Positions 1-6,772 of a DNA stretch of 12,999 nt are shown piece after piece; within the stretch, counting starts at the first letter, position 1, and each line of letters opens with the position of its first letter. This stretch comes from an uncultured Clostridia bacterium. GTDB lineage: Bacteria > Bacillota > Clostridia > Christensenellales > Aristaeellaceae. The stretch spans positions 1 to 12,999 of the forward strand of contig CAKTXH010000074.1 in assembly GCA_934630975.1 (NCBI GenBank), in the 5' to 3' direction. The notes beneath the pieces are model-generated. The model saw only the letters and a program-made list of their open reading frames with translations, was not told where the DNA came from and did no database searches. The position numbers and the translations under genes are program-made.

Positions 1-28
1 AACATGGAGGACGGGCGGCTGGGGACGC

Positions 29-104
29 TTGAGGCTCCGCCTCAAACTCCGGTCGGAACCTGAGGTTCCGACACCTCCCGCTGATCGACCGCTTTGCGGC
101 CGAT
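29..104. repeat. three consecutive short palindromes upstream of the CGGC-family gene
   Basis: Three hairpin-forming palindromes lie head to tail. The first has 7-base arms TTGAGGC/GCCTCAA (29-35 and 39-45) around TCC. The second is a perfect palindrome with 10-base arms (52-61 and 63-72, GTCGGAACCT/AGGTTCCGAC) around one G. The third pairs ATCG-A-CCGC with GCGG-C-CGAT (84-92 and 96-104) around TTT, with one mismatch. None is followed by a T tract, so they do not look like intrinsic terminators. The middle palindrome resembles the one at the 3' end of cbiD (4113-4136). This looks like an intergenic palindromic repeat cluster of the REP/BIME kind; the family assignment is inference. Confidence 0.6.
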
Positions 105-141
105 AGGAAAAACAATATAGTTCTAGAGAGGGTACTGAGTT

Positions 142-486
142 ATGAAACGAATTGCGATTGTGGCCTGCGAAAATTCCAACACGGTCTGCGCGGGCTGCGC
201 CTGCCTGAATGCCTTTTACGACCGCCGCAAGTCCTTTGAGCGCTATGCGGGCGAGGAGCTTCGGCTGATGGCGTTCATGCGCTGCTCTCACTGCGTCAAG
301 GACGGCGACCCGATGCAGGACGCGGGCTTTATCGAAAAACTGGAGCGCTTTGTCAGCGAGGGCGTGGAGATCGTCCATATCGGCCTGTGCGGCGGGCGCA
401 CGGAGGAGACCGCCTGCCCCGGTATGGCGAAAATGGCGGCTGCCTTCCGCGAAAAAGGCATGACCGTCGTTTGGGGGACGCATTAA
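142..486 (+). CDS. CGGC-domain family protein, small and cysteine-rich
   Basis: This 114-residue cytosolic protein has no signal peptide or membrane segment. It matches the CGGC-domain family in layout: MKRIAIVAC at the N-terminus, a cysteine cluster at C16/C19/C21, a central cysteine pair, an IVHIGLC segment around C83, a late ACPGM (C92) and the ending GTH (112-114). The family is presumed to bind metal through conserved cysteines and a histidine; no reaction is established to my knowledge. The central pair here reads CSHC (48-51), not CGGC. There are eight cysteines in all. The ATG at 142 is preceded by an AGAGAGGG ribosome binding site (125-132). A TATAGT at 116-121 could be a -10 box, but only a weak -35 lies upstream. 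The gene is convergent with cbiK and separated from it by a terminator-bearing repeat. A link to cobalt or corrinoid metabolism is suggested only by position. Confidence 0.75.
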   Translation: MKRIAIVACENSNTVCAGCACLNAFYDRRKSFERYAGEELRLMAFMRCSHCVKDGDPMQDAGFIEKLERFVSEGVEIVHIGLCGGRTEETACPGMAKMAAAFREKGMTVVWGTH

Positions 487-513
487 CTCCTTCAGTCGCG
501 CTAACGCGCGCCA

Positions 514-539
514 GCTCCCTCTAAGATGGAGCCTTTTAC
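514..539 (+). terminator. probable intrinsic terminator of the CGGC-family gene, inside the repeat element
   Basis: GCTCCCTC (514-521) pairs with GATGGAGC (525-532), with one mismatch and a TAA loop. TTTT follows at 534-537. It starts 28 bases after the stop codon of the 142-486 gene. The T tract is short, so efficiency may be moderate; a second hairpin with a longer T tract follows at 619-660. Confidence 0.5.
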
Positions 540-555
540 GTTGAAATAACGCAAT

Positions 556-586
556 ATATAAATAAAACCTCCCTCATCGAGGGAGG
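556..586 (-). terminator. probable intrinsic terminator of the cob operon, inside the repeat element
   Basis: Read on the minus strand, CCTCCCTC (586-579) pairs perfectly with GAGGGAGG (575-568) around a GAT loop. The stem is followed by TTTTATTTATAT (567-556). This is a good rho-independent terminator about 80 bases after the cbiK stop codon, pointing away from the cob operon. Confidence 0.65.
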
Positions 587-618
587 TGGCACGACGAAGT
601 CGTGACGGAAGGAGTTCA

Positions 619-668
619 CCACGCATTCCCCGTTCATCATGCAGGAAGTGCGTGGTTTTTTCTTATTC
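619..668 (+). terminator. second plus-strand intrinsic terminator
   Basis: CCACGCATTCC (619-629) pairs with GGAA-G-TGCGTGG (644-655), giving 11 base pairs with one bulged G and a 14-base loop. TTTTTTCTTATTCTT follows (656-670). The hairpin would stop plus-strand transcription just before it reads antisense into cbiK. In the minus direction no T tract follows the stem. Confidence 0.6.
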
Positions 669-1436
669 TTATTTCAGCTCCGCTTTCAAATGCTCCACAT
701 ATAATTTCTGCACGTTTTCCAGCGTTCCAAGCCCTTCCACGGTGCAATGTACGTCAAACCCGGCAGCGGTCAGGCGGTTTTTCCAGCTGTCCGCGTCGTC
801 GCCTGCCATATCGTTTTGCGCGTGGTCGCCCGCAACGAGCATCATCGGGCGCAGCTCTATGCGCTTTGCGCCCAGCTCGCGCAGTTCGTCGATGGCGTTT
901 TCCAGCGTCGGCCAGCCCTCGACCGTCGCAATGACAACATTCGGATGACCTTGCAGCCGAAGCGCCGTCTGCATCGCCGGATAAACCATGTTCGCAAAGT
1001 GCGTCGTGCCGTGGCCCATCAGTAGCAGCGCATCCGCGTCGCCGGGCTTGAGCGCCGCCAGAATCTCGGCCAGCTTGAGCAGGTCGTCGTTCTCCGCGAC
1101 AAGCGGCCTGCCCAGCGCGATATGCTGAAATCTGCTTTCGTACTGCCTGTACGGCGCGCGAATCTTTTCGTCGTATTCGTTGCCATAGAGCAGATGCGTC
1201 GGCTGAACGAGCACCGTGTCATAGCTTTCATTTGCCAGCTTTTCCAGCACTTCTTCAAGCGACGGCACGATTTCGCCGCGCGACTTCAATACCTTGCGGA
1301 CGATGCTGCTCGTATACGCGCGGAAAACGTCATACCCTTCTGCGGCCTGTGCCAGCGCGCGCTCCACCGCGTCGATGCTCCGCCGTCCTTTTTCATACGT
1401 CGAGCCAAAGCTCACAATCACCAGCGCTTTTTTCAT
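669..1436 (-). CDS. cbiK: sirohydrochlorin cobaltochelatase CbiK
   Basis: CbiK inserts Co2+ into sirohydrochlorin, the metal-insertion step that commits the anaerobic pathway. The 255-residue protein has the usual full CbiK length and the class II chelatase fold signs: the N-terminal strand MKKALVIVSFGST, a PTHLLYGNEYD segment (79-89), then the two expected metal-binding histidines in LLMGHGTTHFAN (H142) and LVAGDHAQNDMAGDD (H205). These correspond to the histidines known from Salmonella CbiK. It has no signal peptide, unlike the exported CbiK of some sulfate reducers, so it should act in the cytosol. Its ATG overlaps the TGA of cbiJ (ATGA), so it is probably translationally coupled. It is the last gene of the operon, although its reaction comes first. 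Confidence is high. Confidence 0.95.
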   Translation of the reverse strand: MKKALVIVSFGSTYEKGRRSIDAVERALAQAAEGYDVFRAYTSSIVRKVLKSRGEIVPSLEEVLEKLANESYDTVLVQPTHLLYGNEYDEKIRAPYRQYESRFQHIALGRPLVAENDDLLKLAEILAALKPGDADALLLMGHGTTHFANMVYPAMQTALRLQGHPNVVIATVEGWPTLENAIDELRELGAKRIELRPMMLVAGDHAQNDMAGDDADSWKNRLTAAGFDVHCTVEGLGTLENVQKLYVEHLKAELK

Positions 1437-2140
1437 CGTTCATCCTCCTTCGGTCTTTCGATCATGATGACATCGATCCCGCGTTCCAGCGCGGGCAGAA
1501 CCTTGTCCGCCACGCCGCCGGGCTGGCCTGAATCCTTGGAAACCATCGCGCGGATATGCAGCTGGTCGTAGAGCGCCGCGTTCAGCGCCCGCGAAAACGG
1601 CCCCTGCATCGCAATGATGTGGCTCTGCACCATGCCCGCCGCCGCGCAGAGGTCAAGCGCCTGATGCGTCGGCAGGACGCGGACGAACAGCCTTTCCGGC
1701 TCGATTTTTTTTGCATAGACGTTCAAGGTATGGCTGCCCGTCGTCAATAGGATATTGCCCTCACAGCGCGCGGCCAGCGCCGCCGCTTCCTCGGAATCGC
1801 CTGCCCACGTCACCGCGTCGCGCCAATCCTTGCGCCTGTCCTCCGCCCGCTCGATGCGCGTATAGGGAATATGCAGCGCGTCGGCGCAGGCGCGGATGGT
1901 CTGCGTCGCGCGGACGGCGAAGGGATGCGTCGCGTCGATGATGCGTTCGGGGCGCTCCCGCATGAGCCATGCCGTCATGGACGCTTCATCCAGCGCGCCG
2001 ACGTGGCAGGCCGCGCCCTTCGGCAGAAACTGCCGCGCGTATTCGCTCGTCACGCTGACCCGCACATCGTCTCCGCGCGCCAGCGCCAGCGCGGCCTGCT
2101 CGCGTCCCTCGGTCGTGCCGCCAAAGATGACAGTTTTCAT
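1433..2140 (-). CDS. cbiJ: cobalt-precorrin-6A reductase CbiJ (CobK family)
   Basis: CbiJ reduces a double bond of cobalt-precorrin-6A with a pyridine nucleotide to give cobalt-precorrin-6B. The 235-residue protein opens with the nucleotide-binding MKTVIFGGTTEGR (1-13). It carries the family's RIIDATHPFA (about 66-75), a TTGSHTLN segment and a late SKDSGQPGGVADKV segment, which is the usual substrate and cofactor region of CobK/CbiJ. I chose the ATG at 2140. It overlaps the cbiA stop as ATGA, has GAGAGG eight bases upstream, and gives the family-typical N-terminus. A GTG two codons upstream (2146) is possible but sits only two bases from that GAGAGG. The TGA stop overlaps the cbiK start. Cytosolic. 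Confidence 0.93.
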   Translation of the reverse strand: MKTVIFGGTTEGREQAALALARGDDVRVSVTSEYARQFLPKGAACHVGALDEASMTAWLMRERPERIIDATHPFAVRATQTIRACADALHIPYTRIERAEDRRKDWRDAVTWAGDSEEAAALAARCEGNILLTTGSHTLNVYAKKIEPERLFVRVLPTHQALDLCAAAGMVQSHIIAMQGPFSRALNAALYDQLHIRAMVSKDSGQPGGVADKVLPALERGIDVIMIERPKEDER

Positions 2141-3435
2141 CGCCACAGCCTCTCAATCCATTCGGGATGCGACAGAAAATGCAGGTGCGCAAAGCCCGCC
2201 GTCGTGTTTCCCTTGCGCATCCCGCCCGGCCAGCGCAGGCTCGGTTTGCTCGCCTTGCGGATTTCAAAATCATACGCCGCTTCGCTTGTTGCTTCCGTCA
2301 CCGCGTGGTGAAACTCGTGCGCGGGGTACGTCCTGCCCGTCTTCAAATCCGTGACAAGCGCATAGCCGAAGCGCTGCAACCTGTCCGTCATGCGGCAGGT
2401 CTGCGGCAAAAAGCCGACCATCTCCGCGCCGTCGATGCTTTGGGAGAGATACATCATCCCGCCGCACTCCGCATAGCAGGGCAGGCCGTTTTCCAGCGCC
2501 GCCCGGATGCTTTGGCGCATGGAGACGTTTGCTTCCAATTCGCTTTTGAAAACCTCCGGAAAGCCGCCGCCGATATACAGCCCGCTGAGTTTTTCCGGCA
2601 ATTCATGATCCGAAAGCGGGGAGAACGGAACAAGCTCCACGCCCATCGCGTTGAGCACGTCGAGGTTCGCCTGATAATAAAAGCTGAACGCCTTGTCCCG
2701 TGCAAGCCCCATGCGAAAACCGTCCATCCGGGGATAGGTTTTGGGCATGACGGGCAGCGTCGGCGCTCGCTTTGCCAAATCCAGAATCATCGGCCAATCC
2801 AGCGTATCCGCGACCTGCCGCGCGGCTTCGCGGATGCGGGGAAGCGCATCTTCGACCTCCTCGGCGGGCACAAGCCCCAGATGACGGCTCTTGAGCGCCA
2901 GATTCACGTTTTTTTCGATGTAGCCCACGCACGGCAGACCGGTGTAATGCGCTACCGCGTCGCGCACCAATTCGTAATGATGCGTGCCGGAGACCCGGTT
3001 GACCAGCACGCCCGCAATGCCGCTTTCCGCCTTGAGCGTCATGAAGCCCTTGACCGTCGCCGCCGCGCTCGCCGCCGAGCCGGAGGCATCCACCACCAGC
3101 AGCGCAGGCGTCTGCGTCAGCTGCGCCATCTCCCAGGTCGATTGGCGGCAGCTCGTCGCGTCCATGCCGTCGTAATAGCCCATCACGCCCTCGATGACTG
3201 TGATATCCGCCGGACGGCTGAGCAGCAGGAGCAGATCCTTCGGCTCGATCAGAAAGCTGTCCAGATTGTGGCTCGGCCTGCCGCAGACCAGCTCGTGAAA
3301 GCCCGTGTCGATGTAATCCGGCCCAACCTTGCAGGGCGCAACGTCCAGCCCCTTTTCCCTGAGCGCCGCCATCAGCAAAAGACTCGCCGTCGTCTTGCCG
3401 CATCCGCTGCTTGTGCCCGCAATGCAAATCCTCAT
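2137..3435 (-). CDS. cbiA: cobyrinate a,c-diamide synthase CbiA
   Basis: CbiA amidates the a and c carboxylates of cobyrinate, using ATP and glutamine. The N-terminal half is a P-loop synthetase domain with GTSSGCGKTT (7-16), KVGPDYIDTGFH (36-47) and VIEGVMGYYDG (80-90). The C-terminal half is a class I glutaminase-like domain with LYIGGGFPE (286-294), the nucleophile C324 in YAECGGMMYL, and histidines in AGFAHLHFLSHP (413-424) as the catalytic partner. At 432 residues it is slightly shorter than Salmonella CbiA, with no domain missing. The ATG at 3435 overlaps the cbiC stop (ATGA), and the TGA overlaps the cbiJ start. It makes cobyrinate a,c-diamide, the last intermediate this window can reach; CbiP and the nucleotide-loop genes are not here. 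Confidence 0.95.
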   Translation of the reverse strand: MRICIAGTSSGCGKTTASLLLMAALREKGLDVAPCKVGPDYIDTGFHELVCGRPSHNLDSFLIEPKDLLLLLSRPADITVIEGVMGYYDGMDATSCRQSTWEMAQLTQTPALLVVDASGSAASAAATVKGFMTLKAESGIAGVLVNRVSGTHHYELVRDAVAHYTGLPCVGYIEKNVNLALKSRHLGLVPAEEVEDALPRIREAARQVADTLDWPMILDLAKRAPTLPVMPKTYPRMDGFRMGLARDKAFSFYYQANLDVLNAMGVELVPFSPLSDHELPEKLSGLYIGGGFPEVFKSELEANVSMRQSIRAALENGLPCYAECGGMMYLSQSIDGAEMVGFLPQTCRMTDRLQRFGYALVTDLKTGRTYPAHEFHHAVTEATSEAAYDFEIRKASKPSLRWPGGMRKGNTTAGFAHLHFLSHPEWIERLWR

Positions 3436-4040
3436 CCGCGCACGCCCTCCATACCGTAGAGCAGCGCGTTGACGATCGCCGCCGCCACGTTGCTGCCGCC
3501 GCGCCGCCCGCGCGCCACGATGCAGGGCAGGCCGGTTTCAAGCAGCATCTCCTTGGCTTCCACCACATGCACAAAGCCGACCGGCACGCCGATGACGACC
3601 GTATCCTTCAAATCCGCGTGTTTTTCCAGCGGCTCAAGGAACGTCGGCGCGTTGCCGCAGACCAGCAGCTTCGGGCCGGGAATCGTCAGCGCGCGCTCCA
3701 TCGACACGCGGGCGCGGGTCGTCTCCCGCGCTTTCGCTTCCTGCGCGACGGCTTCATCCGCCATGAAGCAGACCGCCTGACAGCCCAGCTTTTTCAGCGA
3801 CGGCTTGCTGATGCCCGACAGCGCCATCTGCGTATCGGTGACAATCGTCGCGCCGCGCGCCAGCAGCTCCCGCGCATAGGGCACAACGCCCGGCGTAAAG
3901 ACCATCGACTCCGCAAAGGAAAAATCCGCCGTTGCGTGAATCACGCGCTTGACGATGGGCTTGATCTCCGGGTCAAGCTGCACCTGTAACTCGCGCTCGA
4001 TAATCGCCATGCTCGCCTGCTCAATTTCCATCGGTTTCAT
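3432..4040 (-). CDS. cbiC: cobalt-precorrin-8 methylmutase CbiC
   Basis: CbiC moves the C11 methyl group to C12, turning cobalt-precorrin-8 into cobyrinate. The 202-residue product has the family's RVIHATADF (32-40). H35 is the expected catalytic histidine, equivalent to the active-site histidine of CobH. It also has TDTQMALSGI, the LLVCGNAPTFL segment, IGVPVGFVHVVEAKE and an ARGRRGGSNVAAAIVNALLY tail. I chose the ATG at 4040 because AAAGGA lies nine bases upstream and MKPMEIEQAS matches family N-termini. ATGs at 4061 and 4049 are in frame but fall before or on that ribosome binding site. The start follows an 82-base repeat-bearing gap after cbiD, so this gene is not overlap-coupled to its upstream neighbour. 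Its TGA overlaps the cbiA start. Confidence 0.94.
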   Translation of the reverse strand: MKPMEIEQASMAIIERELQVQLDPEIKPIVKRVIHATADFSFAESMVFTPGVVPYARELLARGATIVTDTQMALSGISKPSLKKLGCQAVCFMADEAVAQEAKARETTRARVSMERALTIPGPKLLVCGNAPTFLEPLEKHADLKDTVVIGVPVGFVHVVEAKEMLLETGLPCIVARGRRGGSNVAAAIVNALLYGMEGVRG

Positions 4041-4064
4041 AAACCGCATTCCTTTCGTCATTCC

Positions 4065-4093
4065 GTGCGGACGCGCAATGCGCGCCCCTACAT
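4065..4093 (+). repeat. palindromic repeat, copy 1 (cbiD-cbiC gap)
   Basis: The unit begins GTGCGGACG and ends CGCCCCTAC, around a self-complementary core GCGCAATGCGC. The first 27 bases match the minus-strand reading of 7628-7653 except near one end. It lies in the non-coding gap between the cbiC ribosome binding site and the cbiD stop. No T tract follows it, so it is not an obvious terminator, but its hairpin could affect read-through or mRNA stability. Two further copies flank the centre of the cbiET-cbiF gap. Confidence 0.75.
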
Positions 4094-4112
4094 CTTGTAT
4101 TCATTCGGGAAG

Positions 4113-4136
4113 TCCAGAAACCTCAGGTTTCCGACG
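4113..4136 (-). repeat. palindromic repeat forming the 3' end of cbiD
   Basis: On the minus strand, GGAAACCT and AGGTTTC flank one G as an inverted repeat inside GTCGGAAACC-TGAGG-TTTCTGGAC. The sequence closely resembles the perfect palindrome at 52-72 (GTCGGAACCTGAGGTTCCGA plus C). The TGA stop of cbiD (4123-4125) is part of it, and the last cbiD codons (S-E-T) are read from its left arm. Confidence 0.55.
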
Positions 4137-5175
4137 GGAGCGTAGCCCCCAAAACCTGCCCCTTTGCGTCCAGCATCACCGCGTCCACGCGCATTTCGCC
4201 GTGAACGCGCGCCGCCGCGTAAGCCGCCGCCGCGTCGGCCAGCCGCGCCCAAACCGCGTCTAGCCCCGCTCCATGAATCGGAACAATGCAACCGTCGAGC
4301 GTCACGCTTTGATGCACAAATTCCAGCAGACTCAGCGGTGCGCCCATCAGCGCCAGATGCGCCGTCAGCGTTTCGCGCCGCCCGTCGCCGTATTGGCTGT
4401 GCGTCTGCATGCTGCCGCCGGAAACCTTGACCAGCTTGCCCGGCTGCCCCAGCAGAATCACACGCGAAAAGCCCAGCTCGGCCGCGCTGTCCAGCGCAAA
4501 GCCGACAAAGTTGCTCATCTGCACCGTCTGCATACCGGGGAAAAGCGCGGCCGCCGCCGTTTCGCCCTGACTGCCGAAAACCAGCCCGATTGCATCCGCG
4601 CCCTGATTTCTGCGGATAGAAAGCTCCAATCGAATCGTTTCCTTGAGCGCTTCCTCGCTCATCGGATGCACCACGCCCGTCGTGCCCAGCACGGACAGCC
4701 CGCCGACCACGCCCAGCCGGGGATTGAACGTCTTTTTCGCCAGTTCCACGCCGCCGGGGATGCTGACCGTCACCTCTGCCGCGCGGGCGGGGAAAACCTG
4801 CCGAACCGCCCGCTCGATCATCTGCCGCGGCACGGGGTTGATCGCCGCCTCGCCGACCGGGAGCTTCATGCCCGGCAGGGTGATCATGCCCACGCCGTCG
4901 CCCGCCAGAAAGCGGATGTCGCCGTCGCCCGCCAGCAGCCGCACACGCGCGCAGACCTCGCTCCCGGTGGTGATATCCGGGTCGTCGCCGCCGTCCTTGA
5001 TAACCCCACAGGTATAGCCGCCGTGCGCGATAATCTCCGGCGCAAACGTCCTGCCTGCGGGAACGACAATCTGCACGCGTTCCGGGCATACGCCGTCCCT
5101 CTGCCATAAGCAGCTGGCCAGCGCCGCCGCCGCGGCACAGCTCCCCGTCGTGAAGCCCTCGCGAAGCGCTTTCAC
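4123..5175 (-). CDS. cbiD: cobalt-precorrin-5B C1-methyltransferase CbiD
   Basis: CbiD methylates C1 of cobalt-precorrin-5B, using S-adenosylmethionine, to give cobalt-precorrin-6A. The 350-residue protein has the CbiD-specific N-terminus LREGFTTGSCAAAAA (4-18), VIKDGGDDPDIT (58-69), the signature NPRLGVVGGLSVLGTTGVV (151-169), and the GFALDSAAELGFSRVILLG and GKLVKVSGG segments. The family is unrelated in sequence to the other corrin methyltransferases here. Translation starts at a GTG (5175) that overlaps the cbiH stop as GTGA. The last codons and TGA stop lie in a palindromic repeat (4113-4136), so the extreme C-terminus may be repeat-derived. The remaining body is of normal length and the enzyme should be intact. 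Confidence 0.95.
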   Translation of the reverse strand: MKALREGFTTGSCAAAAALASCLWQRDGVCPERVQIVVPAGRTFAPEIIAHGGYTCGVIKDGGDDPDITTGSEVCARVRLLAGDGDIRFLAGDGVGMITLPGMKLPVGEAAINPVPRQMIERAVRQVFPARAAEVTVSIPGGVELAKKTFNPRLGVVGGLSVLGTTGVVHPMSEEALKETIRLELSIRRNQGADAIGLVFGSQGETAAAALFPGMQTVQMSNFVGFALDSAAELGFSRVILLGQPGKLVKVSGGSMQTHSQYGDGRRETLTAHLALMGAPLSLLEFVHQSVTLDGCIVPIHGAGLDAVWARLADAAAAYAAARVHGEMRVDAVMLDAKGQVLGATLPSET

Positions 5176-5888
5176 AGCCGATACCCCCGCGGCGTGAGTA
5201 TGCGCCCGAAGCGCTCTTGCGTTTCCGCATTGCCGATGAGCACCGTCGTAAACATATCCAGCGGCTCATGCGCCAGCTCGCCCAGCGTCAGCACGCGGCT
5301 TTTCTGCCCGTCGCGGCCGATGTTCTGCACATAGCCGCAGACGGTCGAAGCGGGCAGCGTTTCCATCAGGATCGCGCAGGCACGGGCGAGATGATCCGGC
5401 CTGTGGTGGCTGCACGGATTATACAGCGCGATGGGGAAATCGCCCTCCGCCGCTGCGCGAAGCCGCCGCTCGATAACGGTCCACGGGGTCAGCTGGTCGG
5501 AGAGACTGACAACGGCGAAATCCCCGCAGAGGGGCGCGCCGAGTACCGCCGCCGCGCTGAGCGCCGCCGTCACGCCCGGCACAACCTCGATCTCGTCGCC
5601 ATCCTCCGCCATTTCCAGCAGAAGGGAGGCCATGCCGTAGACCTGCGCGTCGCCGGAACAAATCAGCGCCACGCGCTTTCCCGCCCGCGAAAGCGCGAGC
5701 GCCTGCGCGCACCGCTCCTTTTCGCCGCGCATGCCCGTCGTCACAAACTGCTTATCGGCAAACTCGTCCCGCACCAGCGCGACATACGTCGTAAAGCCCA
5801 CGATGACATCCGCGCGGCGCAATGCGTCGTCTGCCGCAATCGTGCGCCCTTCGCGTTTTCCCGGGCCGATGCCCACCACCTGAATCAT
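5172..5888 (-). CDS. cbiH: cobalt-precorrin-3 C17-methyltransferase, ring-contracting, CbiH (CobJ family)
   Basis: CbiH methylates C17 and drives ring contraction of the cobalt-precorrin-3 macrocycle. The 238-residue protein has the tetrapyrrole methylase fold: VVGIGPG (4-10), the SAM-binding SGDAQVYGMA (78-87), EVVPGVTAALSAAA (101-114), and the subfamily-specific GDFAVVSLSDQLTPW (122-136) and ALYNPCSHHRPDHL (154-167). The last two separate CbiH/CobJ from CbiF, CbiL and CbiE. It is a single-domain form, without the C-terminal extension of some CbiH proteins. The ATG overlaps the cbiG stop (ATGA), and its own TGA overlaps the GTG of cbiD. Confidence 0.95.
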   Translation of the reverse strand: MIQVVGIGPGKREGRTIAADDALRRADVIVGFTTYVALVRDEFADKQFVTTGMRGEKERCAQALALSRAGKRVALICSGDAQVYGMASLLLEMAEDGDEIEVVPGVTAALSAAAVLGAPLCGDFAVVSLSDQLTPWTVIERRLRAAAEGDFPIALYNPCSHHRPDHLARACAILMETLPASTVCGYVQNIGRDGQKSRVLTLGELAHEPLDMFTTVLIGNAETQERFGRILTPRGYRL

Positions 5889-6772
5889 ACGTTTTCCTCC
5901 CCGGCGAGAGCGAATGTCACGCCCTCCATCGCCGTTTTGCCCACGAGCAGCCGCCCGCCGCTATTCAGCACCGCCGCGCGCTCGCATACGCAGCCGCAGC
6001 CCACCGCTTTCAGCACAAAATCCGAATGCGCAAACACGCCCGGCACGGCGTTCAGCTCTGCCGCCGAATACGTTTGCAGCGGGAAGCGGTATTTTTCGCA
6101 GAGCGCCAAAATCGCCGCCTCGTCCTTCTTCACGTCAATCGTCGCAATCGCCCGGACGGCCAGCGGCGATACGCCGTTTTCATGCAGAAACGCGCGGAAG
6201 CAGCTTTCCAGATGCGCCGCGTCCGTGCCGCGCTTGCAGCCCACGCCCACAGTCAGCGTCCGCGGCCTTAAAAAGAGCGTCACGGGGAACGGCGGGCGGA
6301 TTTCCCGTTCCGTAATCGCCACGCCGACCGACTTTCCCGCCAGCGCGGCGGAGGAAACCGCCTGAATCGCCGATTTATTTTCAATCGCGCAGTCGTTTTT
6401 CATCGCCCAGCTGTCAATAGCGGGGATGCCGCGCACGTCCGTCGCGGTCGTCAGCACGGGCTCTGCGCCCGTTTTCTGCGCCAGCAGCAGCGCGAGATCG
6501 TTTGCGCCGCCGATGTGGCCGGAGAGGATGGGAATGATGTGCCGCCCCGTTTCGTCCATGACGAGCACGGCGGGGTCGGCCGTCTTATCTCGGCAGAGCG
6601 GGGCAATGGCGCGCACCGCAATGCCGCATGCGCCGATGAACAGCAGTGCGTCCGCATCGGCGAAGGCTTCCCGCGCCCACTGCATGACGGGCACGCCGCG
6701 CGCCACGGGGAAGCCGAGCTTTTCCTGCCAGCTCTGTCCTTTTTCGGTGAAGGCAATGGCGCGAATCCTCAT
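5885..6772 (-). CDS. cbiG: cobalt-precorrin-5A hydrolase CbiG
   Basis: CbiG opens the delta-lactone of cobalt-precorrin-5A and releases the C20-C21 fragment as acetaldehyde. The 295-residue protein has the N-terminal domain core LLFIGACGIAVRAIAPL (43-59), the signature ILSGHIGGANDLALLLA (82-98) and TTATDVRGIPAIDSWA (108-123). A short linker follows, then the C-terminal CbiG/CobE-like domain starting at VGVGCKRGT (175-183) with VGCGCVCERAAVL (257-269). It is shorter than the enterobacterial protein of about 350 residues, mainly near the N-terminus and linker, but keeps both ends. It is coupled to cbiF upstream and cbiH downstream by ATGA overlaps. Cytosolic. Confidence 0.93.
   Translation of the reverse strand: MRIRAIAFTEKGQSWQEKLGFPVARGVPVMQWAREAFADADALLFIGACGIAVRAIAPLCRDKTADPAVLVMDETGRHIIPILSGHIGGANDLALLLAQKTGAEPVLTTATDVRGIPAIDSWAMKNDCAIENKSAIQAVSSAALAGKSVGVAITEREIRPPFPVTLFLRPRTLTVGVGCKRGTDAAHLESCFRAFLHENGVSPLAVRAIATIDVKKDEAAILALCEKYRFPLQTYSAAELNAVPGVFAHSDFVLKAVGCGCVCERAAVLNSGGRLLVGKTAMEGVTFALAGEENV

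Larger units (their letters stand above)
485..617. repeat. MITE-like inverted-repeat element between convergent genes
   Basis: The ends are imperfect inverted repeats of about 37 bases. The left arm (485-521) begins AACTCCTTC and ends CTCCCTC. The right arm (579-617), read on the minus strand, also begins AACTCCTTC and ends CTCCCTC. Inside the arms are different small palindromes at the same place: CGCG-CTAA-CGCG on the left and CACGAC-GAA-GTCGTG (590-604) on the right. The fold is kept although the sequence differs. The centre (533-567) is AT-rich and has no coding capacity. The first two bases of the element are the last two bases of the TAA stop of the plus-strand gene. I see no transposase, so it is either a non-autonomous element or a structural repeat. 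Confidence 0.7.

Noticed and set aside
2167..3459. Long plus-strand open frame of about 430 codons opposite cbiA
   Set aside because: It mirrors cbiA with arginine- and histidine-rich composition and has no supporting ribosome binding site or motif.
4088..5269. Second minus-strand frame of about 393 codons across cbiD
   Set aside because: It is a frame-shifted reading of cbiD; the cbiD frame has all family motifs and this one has none.
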